A stretch of DNA of 64,000 nucleotides from Bacillota bacterium (GCA_023413135.1 JAEZQK010000017.1:1-64000), one strand, 5' to 3'; positions 48,722 through 57,657 are shown, counted from the first letter of the stretch. The notes: generated from the letters alone by a model not told the origin. A program made the numbers and translations.

Positions 48722-50275
48722 ATGTTTGGAATGAAGACCAGGGATAAACAAAAAGCGGTTGACGAAAGGGTAGCGGAAATCAACAGCAAGAACAAACATT
48801 TAAAGCTTGTTCATTCGCTGGATAAGAACATTGCAGCCATCCAGGAATTGTTTGTGGATGTAGATACGCTGCGGGTCAGGTGGATTCAGAACACTCATAA
48901 CAAGGCCCTCCGGTACTGCCTTGTATTTAGCGATGGTGTGGTCGACACCGCTCTCATCAATGAAAATCTCATCCGGCCACTGATGAACTCAACCGCTACC
49001 GATAATACCTTTAACCTTATTGAAATGCTGGTAAAGCAGGTTGTGCAAATCAATGAAGCGAATACAACCGGTGATTTCCAGGAAATCATCACGGCTATCA
49101 CCTATGGGGATACCGCTTTATTTGCCGAAGGCTGCGCCGAGGCTGTGATTTTTAACACAAAAGGTTATCTGACTCGGGCGACTATTGAACCGGATACCGA
49201 GAGAGTCTTAAGCGGACCCAGGGAGGGGTTTACTGAATCCATTATGAGCAACCTCTCCTTCATCCGCAGAAGGATACGAACCAATGATCTCAAAATGAAA
49301 ATATTTACGCTTGGCAAAAGGACCAAGACCAGCATTTGCGTAAGCTACATAGGCAGCATTGCCAGAAAAGAGAATGTAGACGAGGTGCTTCGGCGGCTTA
49401 AACAAATAGATGTTGACGCCCTTCTTGATACAAACTACATAACGGAACTGATCAGAGATCACAAATGGTCTTTATTTCGTTCAATAGGGTATACAGAGCG
49501 GCCTGATGTGGTAGTAGGGAAACTATTGGAAGGGCGTATAGCAATTTTTGTAGATGGAACGCCAGTGGTATTAACGGTTCCCTATCTCTTCATTGAAAAC
49601 TTTCAAAGCAGTGAAGATTACTACCTGAACTTTTACTATACCTCCTTTTCAAGGATACTTAGGATCATTGGTTTCTTTTTGACCGTAGGCGTGCCTGGTT
49701 TCTATATCGCCATTGTGGCCTTCCATCAAGAAATGCTGCCCACTCCACTGCTCATCAACATTGCGGCGGAGCGGCAGAGCGTACCATTACCGGCTGCCGT
49801 AGAGGCTTTTGTGATGCTGGTGATTTTCGATATCTTGAGGGAAACGGGTATCCGTATGCCCTCCAACATAGGCCAAGCCCTGGGCATTGTCGGTGCCCTG
49901 GTCATCGGGCAGGCGGCTGTGGAAGCAAGGCTTGTGGCTGCGCCTATGATCATTGTAGTAGGCATCACCGGCATCACCAACCTGCTGGTGCCAAAGCTCA
50001 ACGCACCGGTGATCTATTTGCGCTTTTTTGTGCTGCTGTTGTCCTCCATCTTTGGTTTCTTTGGGTTTGTGCTTTCGACATCTGTCATGATGATTCATAT
50101 GTTGAACCTTACTTCCTTTAGCGTGCCCCAAATATCCCTGGGGGGAAGCTTCCAGTACCAAGGCTTAAAGGATCTGGTCTTCCGTGGGCCTTGGTGGCAG
50201 ATGCGCTATCGTTCCAGGCAGATGTCTCAGGATTTGGTCCGCATGAATGACAAGGGAGGGAACGGCAATGCGTAA
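48722..50275 (+). CDS. gerA: Spore germination receptor A subunit (GerA family)
   Basis: A 517-residue GerAA-like protein of the spore inner membrane. The soluble N-terminal domain runs to about residue 300 (family blocks DVDTLRVRWIQ, EAVIFNTKGY, GPREGFTESIMSNLSFIRRRIRTNDLKM, IGYTERPDVVVGKLLEGRIAIFVDGTPVVLTVPYLF). The membrane domain has about five helices and the RETGIRMPSNIGQALGIVGALVIGQAAVEA segment. With B and C subunits it forms a nutrient-gated germinant receptor. AAAGGGG precedes the ATG. It overlaps gerC by 8 bases. A sigma-G type promoter would be expected; I did not identify one with confidence. Confidence 0.96.
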   Translation: MFGMKTRDKQKAVDERVAEINSKNKHLKLVHSLDKNIAAIQELFVDVDTLRVRWIQNTHNKALRYCLVFSDGVVDTALINENLIRPLMNSTATDNTFNLIEMLVKQVVQINEANTTGDFQEIITAITYGDTALFAEGCAEAVIFNTKGYLTRATIEPDTERVLSGPREGFTESIMSNLSFIRRRIRTNDLKMKIFTLGKRTKTSICVSYIGSIARKENVDEVLRRLKQIDVDALLDTNYITELIRDHKWSLFRSIGYTERPDVVVGKLLEGRIAIFVDGTPVVLTVPYLFIENFQSSEDYYLNFYYTSFSRILRIIGFFLTVGVPGFYIAIVAFHQEMLPTPLLINIAAERQSVPLPAAVEAFVMLVIFDILRETGIRMPSNIGQALGIVGALVIGQAAVEARLVAAPMIIVVGITGITNLLVPKLNAPVIYLRFFVLLLSSIFGFFGFVLSTSVMMIHMLNLTSFSVPQISLGGSFQYQGLKDLVFRGPWWQMRYRSRQMSQDLVRMNDKGGNGNA

Positions 50276-51428
50276 AAAAGTCGGATTGGCTGTCCTGTGC
50301 CTTGAGCTTCTTTTTATATTGTGTGGCTGCTGGAATTATAGAAGTCTTAGCGATTTATCCATTGTTTCCGGCATGGCGGTGGACATGGACCCCGAAAGCG
50401 GCGAGTTAAAAGTGGTATATGAAACGGTCGATTTATCCGGAGATGTCAAAACCAGCGGTCCAAAATCGCAGCTGATCGAGTCCAAAGGAAAAACAATATT
50501 TGACGCCGCAAGGAATGCAAAAACACGGTTGGAAAAACGGCTATTTTTCGGAAACAATCTAATCCTTATCATTAGTGAGGAGCTTGCCAAGAGCGGGCAT
50601 CTCATGCATTTGATCGACTGGTATATAAGGGATGCGGAGCTGCGCGAAACGACGTATATTGTCGTCTCCCAAGAGAAAACGGCAGCAGAGCTTTTAAGCG
50701 TGAAGGGAATCAATAATGCCATCGTCTCTTATGAAATTGGAAGTATCATTATGGATGATCATACCTCAACATCTTCCACCAGCAGCCTCATGCTGTATCA
50801 AGTCTACGATACAATGAAAACCGATGGGCTGTCCCTGACGCTGCCGGCTATTCACAAAATCACCAATGACGAGGAGCCTGCGAATGAAGTCAACGGCGTT
50901 GCTGTTTTCAAAGGCGAATCCTTATTGGGATTCTTGACACCGGAGGAAACGAAATACTTCCTGTTTGTGATCAACGAGGTGGAAGGCGGCATCCTTACGC
51001 TACCGGCAAAAGAGGGAGAGAAGGACGATGTTTCTTTGGAAATCTCTGAAAACAAAACTAAACAATCATTCTCCGTTGAGGAAGGAAAACTGAAAATAAC
51101 CGTCGATACGGAGGCAAGAGTATATCTGGCCGAGATTGCAGATGAAATTGACGCCCTTGATGAAGAAAAAATTACTTCTTTGGAAGCGGCGGCCGGTGCA
51201 AAGCTGAAGCGGGAAATGGAAAGTGTGATCAAAAAGGTACAGGCAGAATATGGCTCAGATATCTTCGGGTTTGGAAATTTGATCCGCAAAAAAAACAACA
51301 AGCTGTGGTCTTCGGTATCCAGTTATTGGGATGATTTTTTTCCCACGCTTGAGGTTACAGTGAATGCCAAAGTTAACATCGCCAACTCCGCTTATATCAA
51401 AAGCACTGAGCAGGAGGACGCCAAGTGA
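50268..51428 (+). CDS. gerC: Spore germination receptor C lipoprotein (Ger(x)C)
   Basis: A 386-residue lipoprotein with signal peptide and lipobox (ELLFILCGCWNYRSL; Cys in LCGC). It opens with the family's typical C-W-N-Y-R-S-L-SDLSIVSGMAVD segment and ends with the three-domain Ger(x)C architecture (FFPTLEVTVNAKVNIANSAYI). In this family it sits on the outer face of the spore inner membrane and is required for receptor function. The ATG at 50268 has GGGAGGGA upstream. Its stop overlaps the next small gene. Confidence 0.95.
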   Translation: MRKKVGLAVLCLELLFILCGCWNYRSLSDLSIVSGMAVDMDPESGELKVVYETVDLSGDVKTSGPKSQLIESKGKTIFDAARNAKTRLEKRLFFGNNLILIISEELAKSGHLMHLIDWYIRDAELRETTYIVVSQEKTAAELLSVKGINNAIVSYEIGSIIMDDHTSTSSTSSLMLYQVYDTMKTDGLSLTLPAIHKITNDEEPANEVNGVAVFKGESLLGFLTPEETKYFLFVINEVEGGILTLPAKEGEKDDVSLEISENKTKQSFSVEEGKLKITVDTEARVYLAEIADEIDALDEEKITSLEAAAGAKLKREMESVIKKVQAEYGSDIFGFGNLIRKKNNKLWSSVSSYWDDFFPTLEVTVNAKVNIANSAYIKSTEQEDAK

Positions 51429-51646
51429 TCACACTCATTGTTGCCGTGTTCTTTTTAGCCATCATCGCAGTTGATTTTCTGCCTAAATGGAAAAGCATGG
51501 GCACGAAGGAAAAGATTTTATACTGCGTGCTGATGCTTGTAAGCTTTGGCGTGCTGATCCTATATACCTTTGATGTTCCAATCCCTTCTCCCGCCAAGCC
51601 GATCATGGAACTGATTGATGCTCTATTTCCCAACTTGAGTCAGTAA
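51425..51646 (+). CDS. Small two-helix membrane protein of the ger cluster
   Basis: A 73-residue protein with two hydrophobic helices (ITLIVAVFFLAIIAVDFLP and ILYCVLMLVSFGVLILYTF) and a short hydrophilic end. The GTG start overlaps the gerC stop (GTGA) and has GAGGA 7 bases upstream. Position and size resemble GerD/GerX-type accessory small proteins (for example the GerVB-type 2-helix subunits) found within many receptor operons. A role in tuning the receptor is inference. Confidence 0.75.
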   Translation: MITLIVAVFFLAIIAVDFLPKWKSMGTKEKILYCVLMLVSFGVLILYTFDVPIPSPAKPIMELIDALFPNLSQ

Positions 51647-51679
51647 TCACCACGACCAATGTCCTGAAAGGATAGAGCC

Positions 51680-52777
51680 ATGCGCAAAGAGCCTATAACA
51701 TTAACCCAAGCAGTATTCACGCTCGTTCTGTTCATCTTTGGAAGCAGCGTGGTAGTCGGCTCGAGCGGCGAAGCAGGACAGGATGCATGGCTTGCTCTTT
51801 TGCTTGCCGTAGTGATGGCGGCTCCCCTACTGTTTGTTTACGCAAGGATTATTCGCCTGTTCCCGGAAACGGATTTGTTTGATGTATTTGAAATTCTGTT
51901 TGGCAAAATCTTCGGCAGAGTCTTTATCGCTCTTATCACATGGTACGCTCTTCACCTGTGCTCCCTTGTACTGCGCAATTTCACGGAATTCCTGCAAATT
52001 GTAGCCATGCCTGAAACACCGCAGCTTCCCATGATGCTAGCGCTCATTCTGGTAACAACGTATTTGGCCAACAGTGGTGAAAATATACTGGGCAAGTGGT
52101 CCATCATTATGTTTCCAATTGTTGTCCTGACAGTGTTTTTTGCTATAGCTCTGGCAGTAAATGATCTTGATTTCACCCACTTGCAGCCGGTCCTGGCAAA
52201 GGGATTGCCGAAACTAATATCAAGCGCTTATCAGATATTAACGTTTCCTTTTGCGGAAACGGTATTGTTCCTGTGCATCGCAGGTGCGGTCAGAAAAGAA
52301 ATCAGCCCATATAAGGTGTATGGATTTGCTGTATTAATCAGCAGTTCTGTTTTATTGCTGGTCACATTTCGCAACATCATGATCCTTGGGACACCTGTGA
52401 TTAATGCCTCCTATTTTCCCTCCTATACTACATCCAGAATCCTTCACGTCGGTGATTTTTTGTCCAGAATCGAAGGTTCAATCACCATGAATTTCCTGCT
52501 GACCGGGATCGTAAAAATTACGCTGTGCTTGACGGTGGCTGCAAAAGGAATCTCCAAGCTTTTTGCGATTGAGGATTACAAGCGGATGCTGATGCCCAGC
52601 AGCATGCTGGTGGTCGCGCTGTGCGCCATTGTATACAAAAGCACCATGGAAATGTTCGGGTTCATAAAGTACTACCAGATTTACGCGATCCCGTTCCAGA
52701 TGTTTATCCCGGCGGTGGTATGGATCACGGCTGAGATTCACGCCAGAAAGCAAGCCCAAAAGCGTACCGCGGCATAA
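51680..52777 (+). CDS. gerB: Spore germination receptor B subunit (GerAB family), copy 1
   Basis: A 365-residue membrane protein of the GerAB/APC superfamily with about ten helices: ITLTQAVFTLVLFIFGSSVVVG at the start, then TDLFDVFEILFGKIFGRVFIALITWYALHLCSLVLRNFTEFL, and the conserved ASYFPSYTTSRILHVGDFLSRIEG block. GerAB proteins bind the germinant in their APC-like core. AAAGGA stands before the ATG. It is followed 30 bases later by a near-copy of itself. Confidence 0.95.
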   Translation: MRKEPITLTQAVFTLVLFIFGSSVVVGSSGEAGQDAWLALLLAVVMAAPLLFVYARIIRLFPETDLFDVFEILFGKIFGRVFIALITWYALHLCSLVLRNFTEFLQIVAMPETPQLPMMLALILVTTYLANSGENILGKWSIIMFPIVVLTVFFAIALAVNDLDFTHLQPVLAKGLPKLISSAYQILTFPFAETVLFLCIAGAVRKEISPYKVYGFAVLISSSVLLLVTFRNIMILGTPVINASYFPSYTTSRILHVGDFLSRIEGSITMNFLLTGIVKITLCLTVAAKGISKLFAIEDYKRMLMPSSMLVVALCAIVYKSTMEMFGFIKYYQIYAIPFQMFIPAVVWITAEIHARKQAQKRTAA

Positions 52778-52807
52778 ACCCGGTTGAGGTTTGGAAAGGA
52801 AAATGCC

Positions 52808-53905
52808 ATGCAAAAGGAGCCCATTACGTTAACACAGGCGATTTTCACAATCGTTCTGTTTATCTTTGGAAGCAGCGTGGTTTTAGGCGTGAGCAGCGAA
52901 GCAGGACAGGATGCATGGCTATCCCTTTTAATTGCCACTGCGATGATGGTCCCGCTGTTTCTTGTGTACGCAAGGATCATGCGCTTGTTCCCGGAAACGG
53001 ATCTGTTTGATGTGCTTGAAATTCTGTTTGGCAAAATCTTCGGCAGAGTCTTTATAGCCCTTATCACATGGTATGCCCTTCACCTGTGCTCCCTTGTCCT
53101 GCGCAATTTCACGGAATTCCTACAGATTGTGGCCATGCCGGAAACGCCGCAGCTTCCCATGATGCTTGCGCTCATCCTGGTAACGGCGTATTTGGCCGGC
53201 AGCGGTGAAAATATACTGGGCAAGTGGTCCATGATCATGTTTCCAATCGTTGCCCTGACAGTGTTTTTGACCATAACATTGTCAGTAACTGATCTTGATT
53301 TCACCCACTTGCAGCCGGTCTTGGCACAGGGAATGCAGAAAGTAATATCAGGCGCTTTTCAGATATTGACGTTTCCTTATGCGGAATCGGTACTGTTCCT
53401 GTGCATCGCAGGCGCGGTCAGAAAGGAAATCAGTCCATATAAGGTGTATGGATTTGCTGTACTAATCAGCAGTTTTATTTTAGTGATGATCATATTACGC
53501 AACATCATGATTCTTGGTACACCCATGATCAGCGCATCCTATTTTCCCTCCTATACCACAGCCAGAATTCTTCATATCGGCGATTTTTTGTCCAGAATTG
53601 AGGGTTCGATCACCATGAATTTCCTGCTGTCCGGGATCGTAAAAATTACGCTATGCCTGACGGTGGCGACAAAAGGATTTTCTAAGCTGTTTGCGATAAA
53701 GGATTATAAACGAATACTGATGCCGACCAGCATGCTGGTGGTTGCGTTGTGCGCAATCGTTTACAAAAGTGCTATGGAGATGTTTGGATTCTTGAAATAT
53801 TATCAGATCTATGCGATCCCGTTCCAGATACTTATCCCGGCGGTGGTATGGATTATGGCCGAGATACGCGCGAAAAAGCAAGCAAAAAAACATGCCGCAA
53901 CGTAA
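52808..53905 (+). CDS. gerB: Spore germination receptor B subunit (GerAB family), copy 2
   Basis: A 365-residue protein colinear with copy 1 and, by my hand alignment, differing at about 60 positions (~83% identity). Long stretches are unchanged, e.g. the LITWYALHLCSLVLRNFTEFL segment. Changes cluster in membrane helices near residues 35-60, 150-180 and 210-230, where ligand specificity would be set. The ATG at 52808 has GGAAAGGA upstream; the longer frame adds nine unlikely residues. A tandem gerB in one receptor operon suggests two alternative germinant-binding subunits sharing one A and one C (inference). Confidence 0.95.
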   Translation: MQKEPITLTQAIFTIVLFIFGSSVVLGVSSEAGQDAWLSLLIATAMMVPLFLVYARIMRLFPETDLFDVLEILFGKIFGRVFIALITWYALHLCSLVLRNFTEFLQIVAMPETPQLPMMLALILVTAYLAGSGENILGKWSMIMFPIVALTVFLTITLSVTDLDFTHLQPVLAQGMQKVISGAFQILTFPYAESVLFLCIAGAVRKEISPYKVYGFAVLISSFILVMIILRNIMILGTPMISASYFPSYTTARILHIGDFLSRIEGSITMNFLLSGIVKITLCLTVATKGFSKLFAIKDYKRILMPTSMLVVALCAIVYKSAMEMFGFLKYYQIYAIPFQILIPAVVWIMAEIRAKKQAKKHAAT

Positions 53906-54128
53906 TTTCAATTTCAAAATATTTCCACCAGTCTACTATAGAAAGCAATGCAATTTCAAACTCTGCCAACCATCTGTGGTATCCATGACAATCAATATCA
54001 CATCATAGAAAACAACCCGTACTACATCCTTGCCTATAATAGCCAGATACTGCGACATAAATATACTTTGTTAACAATGTAGCATTCATGCGTGCCCTTT
54101 TGGAAAAGAAGAAATACAACTCCGTATG

Positions 54129-54509
54129 TCATTTAGCTTCAGTTCTTCTATCTTTTATCTCCCTGTATAACCCTATTCCGAATAGTGCTAGCCCAACAAC
54201 AAATAAAACTGCTTCCACGTATTTAGATTGGGTCTCGTCGGGCAATACACTGTGCAATTTAAAAATCCAATGGGAAAAAATGTTATCAAGTATGGCTATC
54301 GATCCCGTGGCGATAAGGATACCGCTTATCAAAATTCTGTTTCTTGATTTGTGTTTCATGCCCATTCCCAGTGTTCTTTCTTTTTCATTCATAGCATCAA
54401 AAATAGGCTGTCCATTGTTTTTAATTTTATTACTTAATAAGGTTCCCTCAAAACTAATAACTATTGGACTATATAAACGGAATAGCATACTCGTAAGTTC
54501 ATTATTCAT
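54129..54509 (-). CDS. Hypothetical small membrane protein, AT-rich
   Basis: A ~126-residue protein with two hydrophobic helices near its C-terminus (ILISGILIATGSIAILDNIF and YVEAVLFVVGLALFGIGLY) and a polar N-terminal half (NNELTSMLFRLYSPIVISFEG). No family recognised. The DNA is visibly AT-richer than its neighbours and lacks a clear ribosome site, so the gene may be acquired, degenerate or wrongly started. The opposite strand also has an open frame here, but its product looks like an antisense shadow. The preceding 53906-54128 holds no gene I can support. Confidence 0.45.
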   Translation of the reverse strand: MNNELTSMLFRLYSPIVISFEGTLLSNKIKNNGQPIFDAMNEKERTLGMGMKHKSRNRILISGILIATGSIAILDNIFSHWIFKLHSVLPDETQSKYVEAVLFVVGLALFGIGLYREIKDRRTEAK

Positions 54510-54532
54510 TGTTCTATGTTCATTGGAAAAGC

Positions 54533-54566
54533 GCCATATCCGTCCGTTCAAACGGTCGGATATGGC
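54533..54566 (-). terminator. Terminator of the XRE gene
   Basis: GCCATATCCG / CGGATATGGC arms (54533-54542 and 54557-54566), with inner CCGTT/AACGG pairing and one T-T mismatch, about 27 bases after the XRE stop. On the minus strand GCTTTTCC follows, a short T run. Confidence 0.75.
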
Positions 54567-54592
54567 ACTGTTGTCATGGGTTGCAAAGCTTG

Positions 54593-55318
54593 TCAGGATA
54601 GATTGATTTCCACCCGCACACAGCGGCCCAGGCATGTCACTTCATTGATCGCATATGTTTCAGCCGCGTACTCCCTATCATAGCTCTGCAAAAGAAGCTG
54701 GAAGTTCTCCAGCCTTTTTACTTTTCTCAGCATCCTTCTCCCCTTGACCTCCACCAGCATGATGGCCCCGTCGATGGGGCTGGCGGCAGGTACGATAAGC
54801 ACCAGGTCACCCTGGCAGATGCGGAAGCCCCGCAAACCGTCATCCGGCACCAGGTAATAATACACCTTGTCCGGCGCGGCGTTTTCAATATGACCGTCCA
54901 GTACAGGAAGAAGCTTGTGATCAATTTCCTTCATCACCGCGTTGTACACCGGTACCCGCTTTAGCACACTGGTGAGGGCATCCAGCCAAATGGAGCCGGC
55001 AATGCCGTCCCTTGAACTGGCAACAGGTTCTTCCGCCTTTTTCGCCGTGCTTTCCTGTGCCGCCTTCTGCAAAGCAGGCTGCACGGTTTGCAGATCCACC
55101 GTGGCGGCTATATCGTCCAGGGTAAAATCCGCTTCCGTCTGCTGCTTCAAACCGATGCTTTTCAATATGCGCCGCGCCTGGTCATCGGCAATGATGCGCG
55201 TGCCAGCCTCCACATCCACCAAATAGCTTTCAGCCACGCCGCATTTTTTGGCTACCTGCTTGTGGCTGAGCCCCTGGCGCAGCCGCTCGGTTTTGATCAG
55301 ATCGCCCAACCGGCTCAT
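54593..55318 (-). CDS. XRE-family regulator with S24/LexA-like C-terminal domain
   Basis: A 241-residue protein. Residues 1-58 are an XRE helix-turn-helix (LGDLIKTERLRQGLSHKQVAKKCGVAESYLVDVEAG). An Ala/Glu/Lys linker leads to a C-terminal beta domain resembling the S24/LexA fold (YYYLVPDDGLRGFRICQGDLVLIVPAASPIDGAIMLVEVKGRRMLRKVKRL). The expected catalytic Ser of the GDSM motif is not evident (GLRGFRI in its place), so self-cleavage is doubtful and it may be a binding domain instead. ATG at 55318 has GGGAGGAA upstream. It lies 29 bases after the rhodanese gene, probably one transcript. Confidence 0.82.
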   Translation of the reverse strand: MSRLGDLIKTERLRQGLSHKQVAKKCGVAESYLVDVEAGTRIIADDQARRILKSIGLKQQTEADFTLDDIAATVDLQTVQPALQKAAQESTAKKAEEPVASSRDGIAGSIWLDALTSVLKRVPVYNAVMKEIDHKLLPVLDGHIENAAPDKVYYYLVPDDGLRGFRICQGDLVLIVPAASPIDGAIMLVEVKGRRMLRKVKRLENFQLLLQSYDREYAAETYAINEVTCLGRCVRVEINLS

Positions 55319-55347
55319 AGGTTGTTCCTCCCGTATCATGTATTTGT

Positions 55348-55734
55348 CTATTCCATCACCGTTTCATAGGGCCAGTCGATGATGCCGCCAAAGTCGTAAA
55401 CCTTCGTGTAACCCATGGAAAGCAGTTCTTCGCTGGCGCTTTTGCTGCGGTTGCCGCTGCGGCAATATACCAAGATCAGCGCGTTTTTGTCGGGCAATGT
55501 TTCCGCCGCCTTTTGAGCAATGTCCGTATTGGGCAAAAGCACCGCTCCTTTTATATGCCCCTGATCAAACTCTTCCTTCGTGCGCACGTCCAATATGATC
55601 ACCTTATCCCCGCTGTCCATCATTTCCTTGGCTTCCTCAGGGGTGATCTTTTTATATTCCACCGCCGTTTTGGGTGCGGCACAGCCGGATAGCAGCATAA
55701 GGCAACACAAAATCAGCACAAGCCTCTTGATCAT
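55348..55734 (-). CDS. Rhodanese-like lipoprotein
   Basis: A 128-residue lipoprotein: the signal peptide ends in lipobox LLSGC (Cys about 18), followed by a single rhodanese domain with VIILDVRTKEEFDQGHIKGAVLLP and the active-site loop CRSGNRS, catalytic Cys present. It would sit on the outer face of the membrane, with sulfur-transfer or thiol chemistry suggested by family; the substrate is unknown. AAAGGAGA precedes the ATG. The XRE gene follows on the same strand. Confidence 0.92.
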   Translation of the reverse strand: MIKRLVLILCCLMLLSGCAAPKTAVEYKKITPEEAKEMMDSGDKVIILDVRTKEEFDQGHIKGAVLLPNTDIAQKAAETLPDKNALILVYCRSGNRSKSASEELLSMGYTKVYDFGGIIDWPYETVME

Positions 55735-55875
55735 CTTGACTCTCCTTTACAAAATGGAACCGGGCCATGCCAGTATAGCATAAATTCACGCCGCAAAAAA
55801 GCCCGGTATATAGCCGTTTCCTGTCAAAAAATCTGCATGGCCTTTCATAAAAGCCTTTTCGCCCCATAGAAAGTA

Positions 55876-55884
55876 TGCTATACT
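55876..55884 (+). promoter_or_regulatory. Extended -10 promoter of the NifU-like/GGGtGRT operon
   Basis: TGCTATACT (55876-55884) is an extended -10 of the TGnTATAnT type, about 55 bases before the start; no good -35 was seen 17 bases upstream. The rest of 55735-55937 holds nothing else I can support. Confidence 0.6.
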
Positions 55885-55937
55885 ACGCAGTGTGTGTTTT
55901 TGCCAGAACTTTGATCCGGTAAGGAGGAAACGATTCG

Positions 55938-56630
55938 ATGCAATACTCCAGAGAAGTTGAAGAAATGGTATGCGTCAAGAAGGGCCCGAACCATGGCCCC
56001 GCTCCCATCCCTGAAGAGGGCAAATGGGTACAAGCCAGGGAGATCAAGGATATTTCCGGCCTGACCCACGGTGTGGGCTGGTGGGCGCCCCAGCAGGGCG
56101 CCTGCAAGCTGACCCTGAATGTGAAGGACGGCGTCATTCAGGAAGCGCTGGTGGAAACCATCGGTTGCTCCGGCATGACCCACTCCGCTGCCATGGCCGC
56201 CGAGTTCCTCCCAGGCAAAACGGTTTTGGAGGCACTCAATACCGACCTGGTGTGTGACGCCATCAATACCGCCATGCGCGAACTCTTCCTGCAGATCGCC
56301 TATGGCCGCACCCAGTCCGCTTTCTCCGAGGGCGGCCTGCCAATCGGCGCCGGCCTGGAAGACCTGGGTAAGGGCCTGCGCAGCCAGATCGGCACCATGT
56401 ACGGCACGCTTTCAAAGGGTGTCCGCTACCTGGAAATGGCCGAAGGCTATGTATTGAAGCTGGCTCTGGATGAGAATAAAGAAGTCATCGGCTACCAGTT
56501 CGTGCACCTGGGCAAGATGCTGGAAGCCATCAAGAAGGGTGTAGACCCCAAGGAAGCCTATGAAAAGAACGTTGGCACCTATGGCCGCTTCGCCGAAGCC
56601 AAGGAATACATTGATCCCCGCCACAAGTAA
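55938..56630 (+). CDS. NifU-like iron-sulfur scaffold-type protein (GGGtGRT partner)
   Basis: A 230-residue protein distantly related to NifU/IscU scaffolds: KLTLNVKDGVIQEALVETIGCSGMTHSAAMAAEFLPGKTVLEAL resembles the scaffold fold with one ligand-type Cys (IGCSGM), and further Cys at VCVKKGP, QQGACKL and DLVCDAI. It is nearly always encoded with the GGGtGRT protein, as here (28-base gap). Codons are heavily biased to C in third position, consistent with high expression. Whether it assembles a cluster is not established. GTAAGGAGGAA precedes the ATG. Confidence 0.82.
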   Translation: MQYSREVEEMVCVKKGPNHGPAPIPEEGKWVQAREIKDISGLTHGVGWWAPQQGACKLTLNVKDGVIQEALVETIGCSGMTHSAAMAAEFLPGKTVLEALNTDLVCDAINTAMRELFLQIAYGRTQSAFSEGGLPIGAGLEDLGKGLRSQIGTMYGTLSKGVRYLEMAEGYVLKLALDENKEVIGYQFVHLGKMLEAIKKGVDPKEAYEKNVGTYGRFAEAKEYIDPRHK

Positions 56631-56658
56631 GAACGCGCAAGGATGAGGTGAGAAAGCA

Positions 56659-57657
56659 ATGGCAACCTTTGAAGGATATGAAAGACGAATCGGGAAAATT
56701 GAAAAAGTTCTTAACGAATACGGCTTTTCCTCTCTGGATGAAGTCAACGACATGCTGCTTAAAAAGGGCATCGACGTGGGCGCTGTCGTCCGGGGCATCC
56801 AGCCCATCGCCTTTGAAAACGCCGTGTGGGCCTACACCCTGGGCGCAGGCATCGCTGTAAAAAAAGGCATCACGTCCGCCTCCCCCGCTGCCGAAGCCAT
56901 CGGCCTTGGCCTGCAGGCTTTCTGCATCCCCGGCTCCGTGGCCGATCAGCGTGCCGTAGGCCTGGGCCACGGCAACCTGGCCGCCATGCTGCTCCGGGAA
57001 GAAACCAAGTGCTTCTGCTTCCTGGCCGGGCACGAGAGCTTTGCCGCCGCTGAAGGCGCCATCGGCATCGCCCGCACCGCCAACAAGGTCCGCAAGGAGC
57101 CGCTCCGGGTCATCCTCAACGGCCTGGGCAAGGATGCCGCCTATGTCATCAGCCGCGTCAACGGCTTCACCTATGTGAAGACCCAGTATGACTATTACAC
57201 GGGCGAACTGAAGGTGGAAAAGGAAACCGCCTTCTCCAGCGGCGAAAAGGCCAAGGTTCGCGTATACGGCGCGGACGACGTCAGCGAAGGCGTCGCCATC
57301 ATGATCAAAGAAGGCGTAGACGTTTCCATCACCGGCAACTCCACCAACCCCACCCGCTTCCAGCACCCCGTGGCCGGTACCTACAAGAAATGGGCCGTGG
57401 AAAACAGCAAGAACTACTTCTCCGTGGCTTCCGGTGGCGGCACGGGCCGTACACTGCATCCGGACAATATGGCTGCCGGCCCCGCCAGCTATGGCATGAC
57501 CGACACCATGGGCCGCATGCACTCCGATGCCCAGTTTGCCGGTTCCTCCTCCGTGCCTGCCCACGTGGAAATGATGGGCCTCATCGGCATGGGCAACAAC
57601 CCCATGGTGGGGGCCACCGTAGCCGTGGCTGTGGCTATCGAGGAACACAGCAAGTAA
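56659..57657 (+). CDS. GGGtGRT protein
   Basis: A 332-residue member of the conserved but uncharacterised GGGtGRT family, named for its signature, here SVASGGGTGRTLHPDNMAAGPASYG near residue 255. Other conserved parts are CIPGSVADQRAVGLGHGNLAAMLLREETKCFCFLAGHESFAAAEGAIGIARTANKVRK and SITGNSTNPTRFQHPVAGTYKKWAVE. No signal peptide or membrane helix. It is common in anaerobes and always near the NifU-like gene that precedes it. Function unknown; a role in iron-sulfur or redox chemistry is inferred from the partner. GAGGTGA lies upstream of the ATG; a terminator follows. Confidence 0.95.
   Translation: MATFEGYERRIGKIEKVLNEYGFSSLDEVNDMLLKKGIDVGAVVRGIQPIAFENAVWAYTLGAGIAVKKGITSASPAAEAIGLGLQAFCIPGSVADQRAVGLGHGNLAAMLLREETKCFCFLAGHESFAAAEGAIGIARTANKVRKEPLRVILNGLGKDAAYVISRVNGFTYVKTQYDYYTGELKVEKETAFSSGEKAKVRVYGADDVSEGVAIMIKEGVDVSITGNSTNPTRFQHPVAGTYKKWAVENSKNYFSVASGGGTGRTLHPDNMAAGPASYGMTDTMGRMHSDAQFAGSSSVPAHVEMMGLIGMGNNPMVGATVAVAVAIEEHSK

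Noticed and set aside
54088..54606. Plus-strand 172-codon open frame
   Set aside because: Overlaps the minus-strand membrane frame; its product lacks clean helices and no ribosome site precedes it.
56530..57648. 372-codon minus-strand open frame opposite GGGtGRT
   Set aside because: Arises from the strong third-position C bias of the sense gene; product is His/Gly/Ala-rich without family features.
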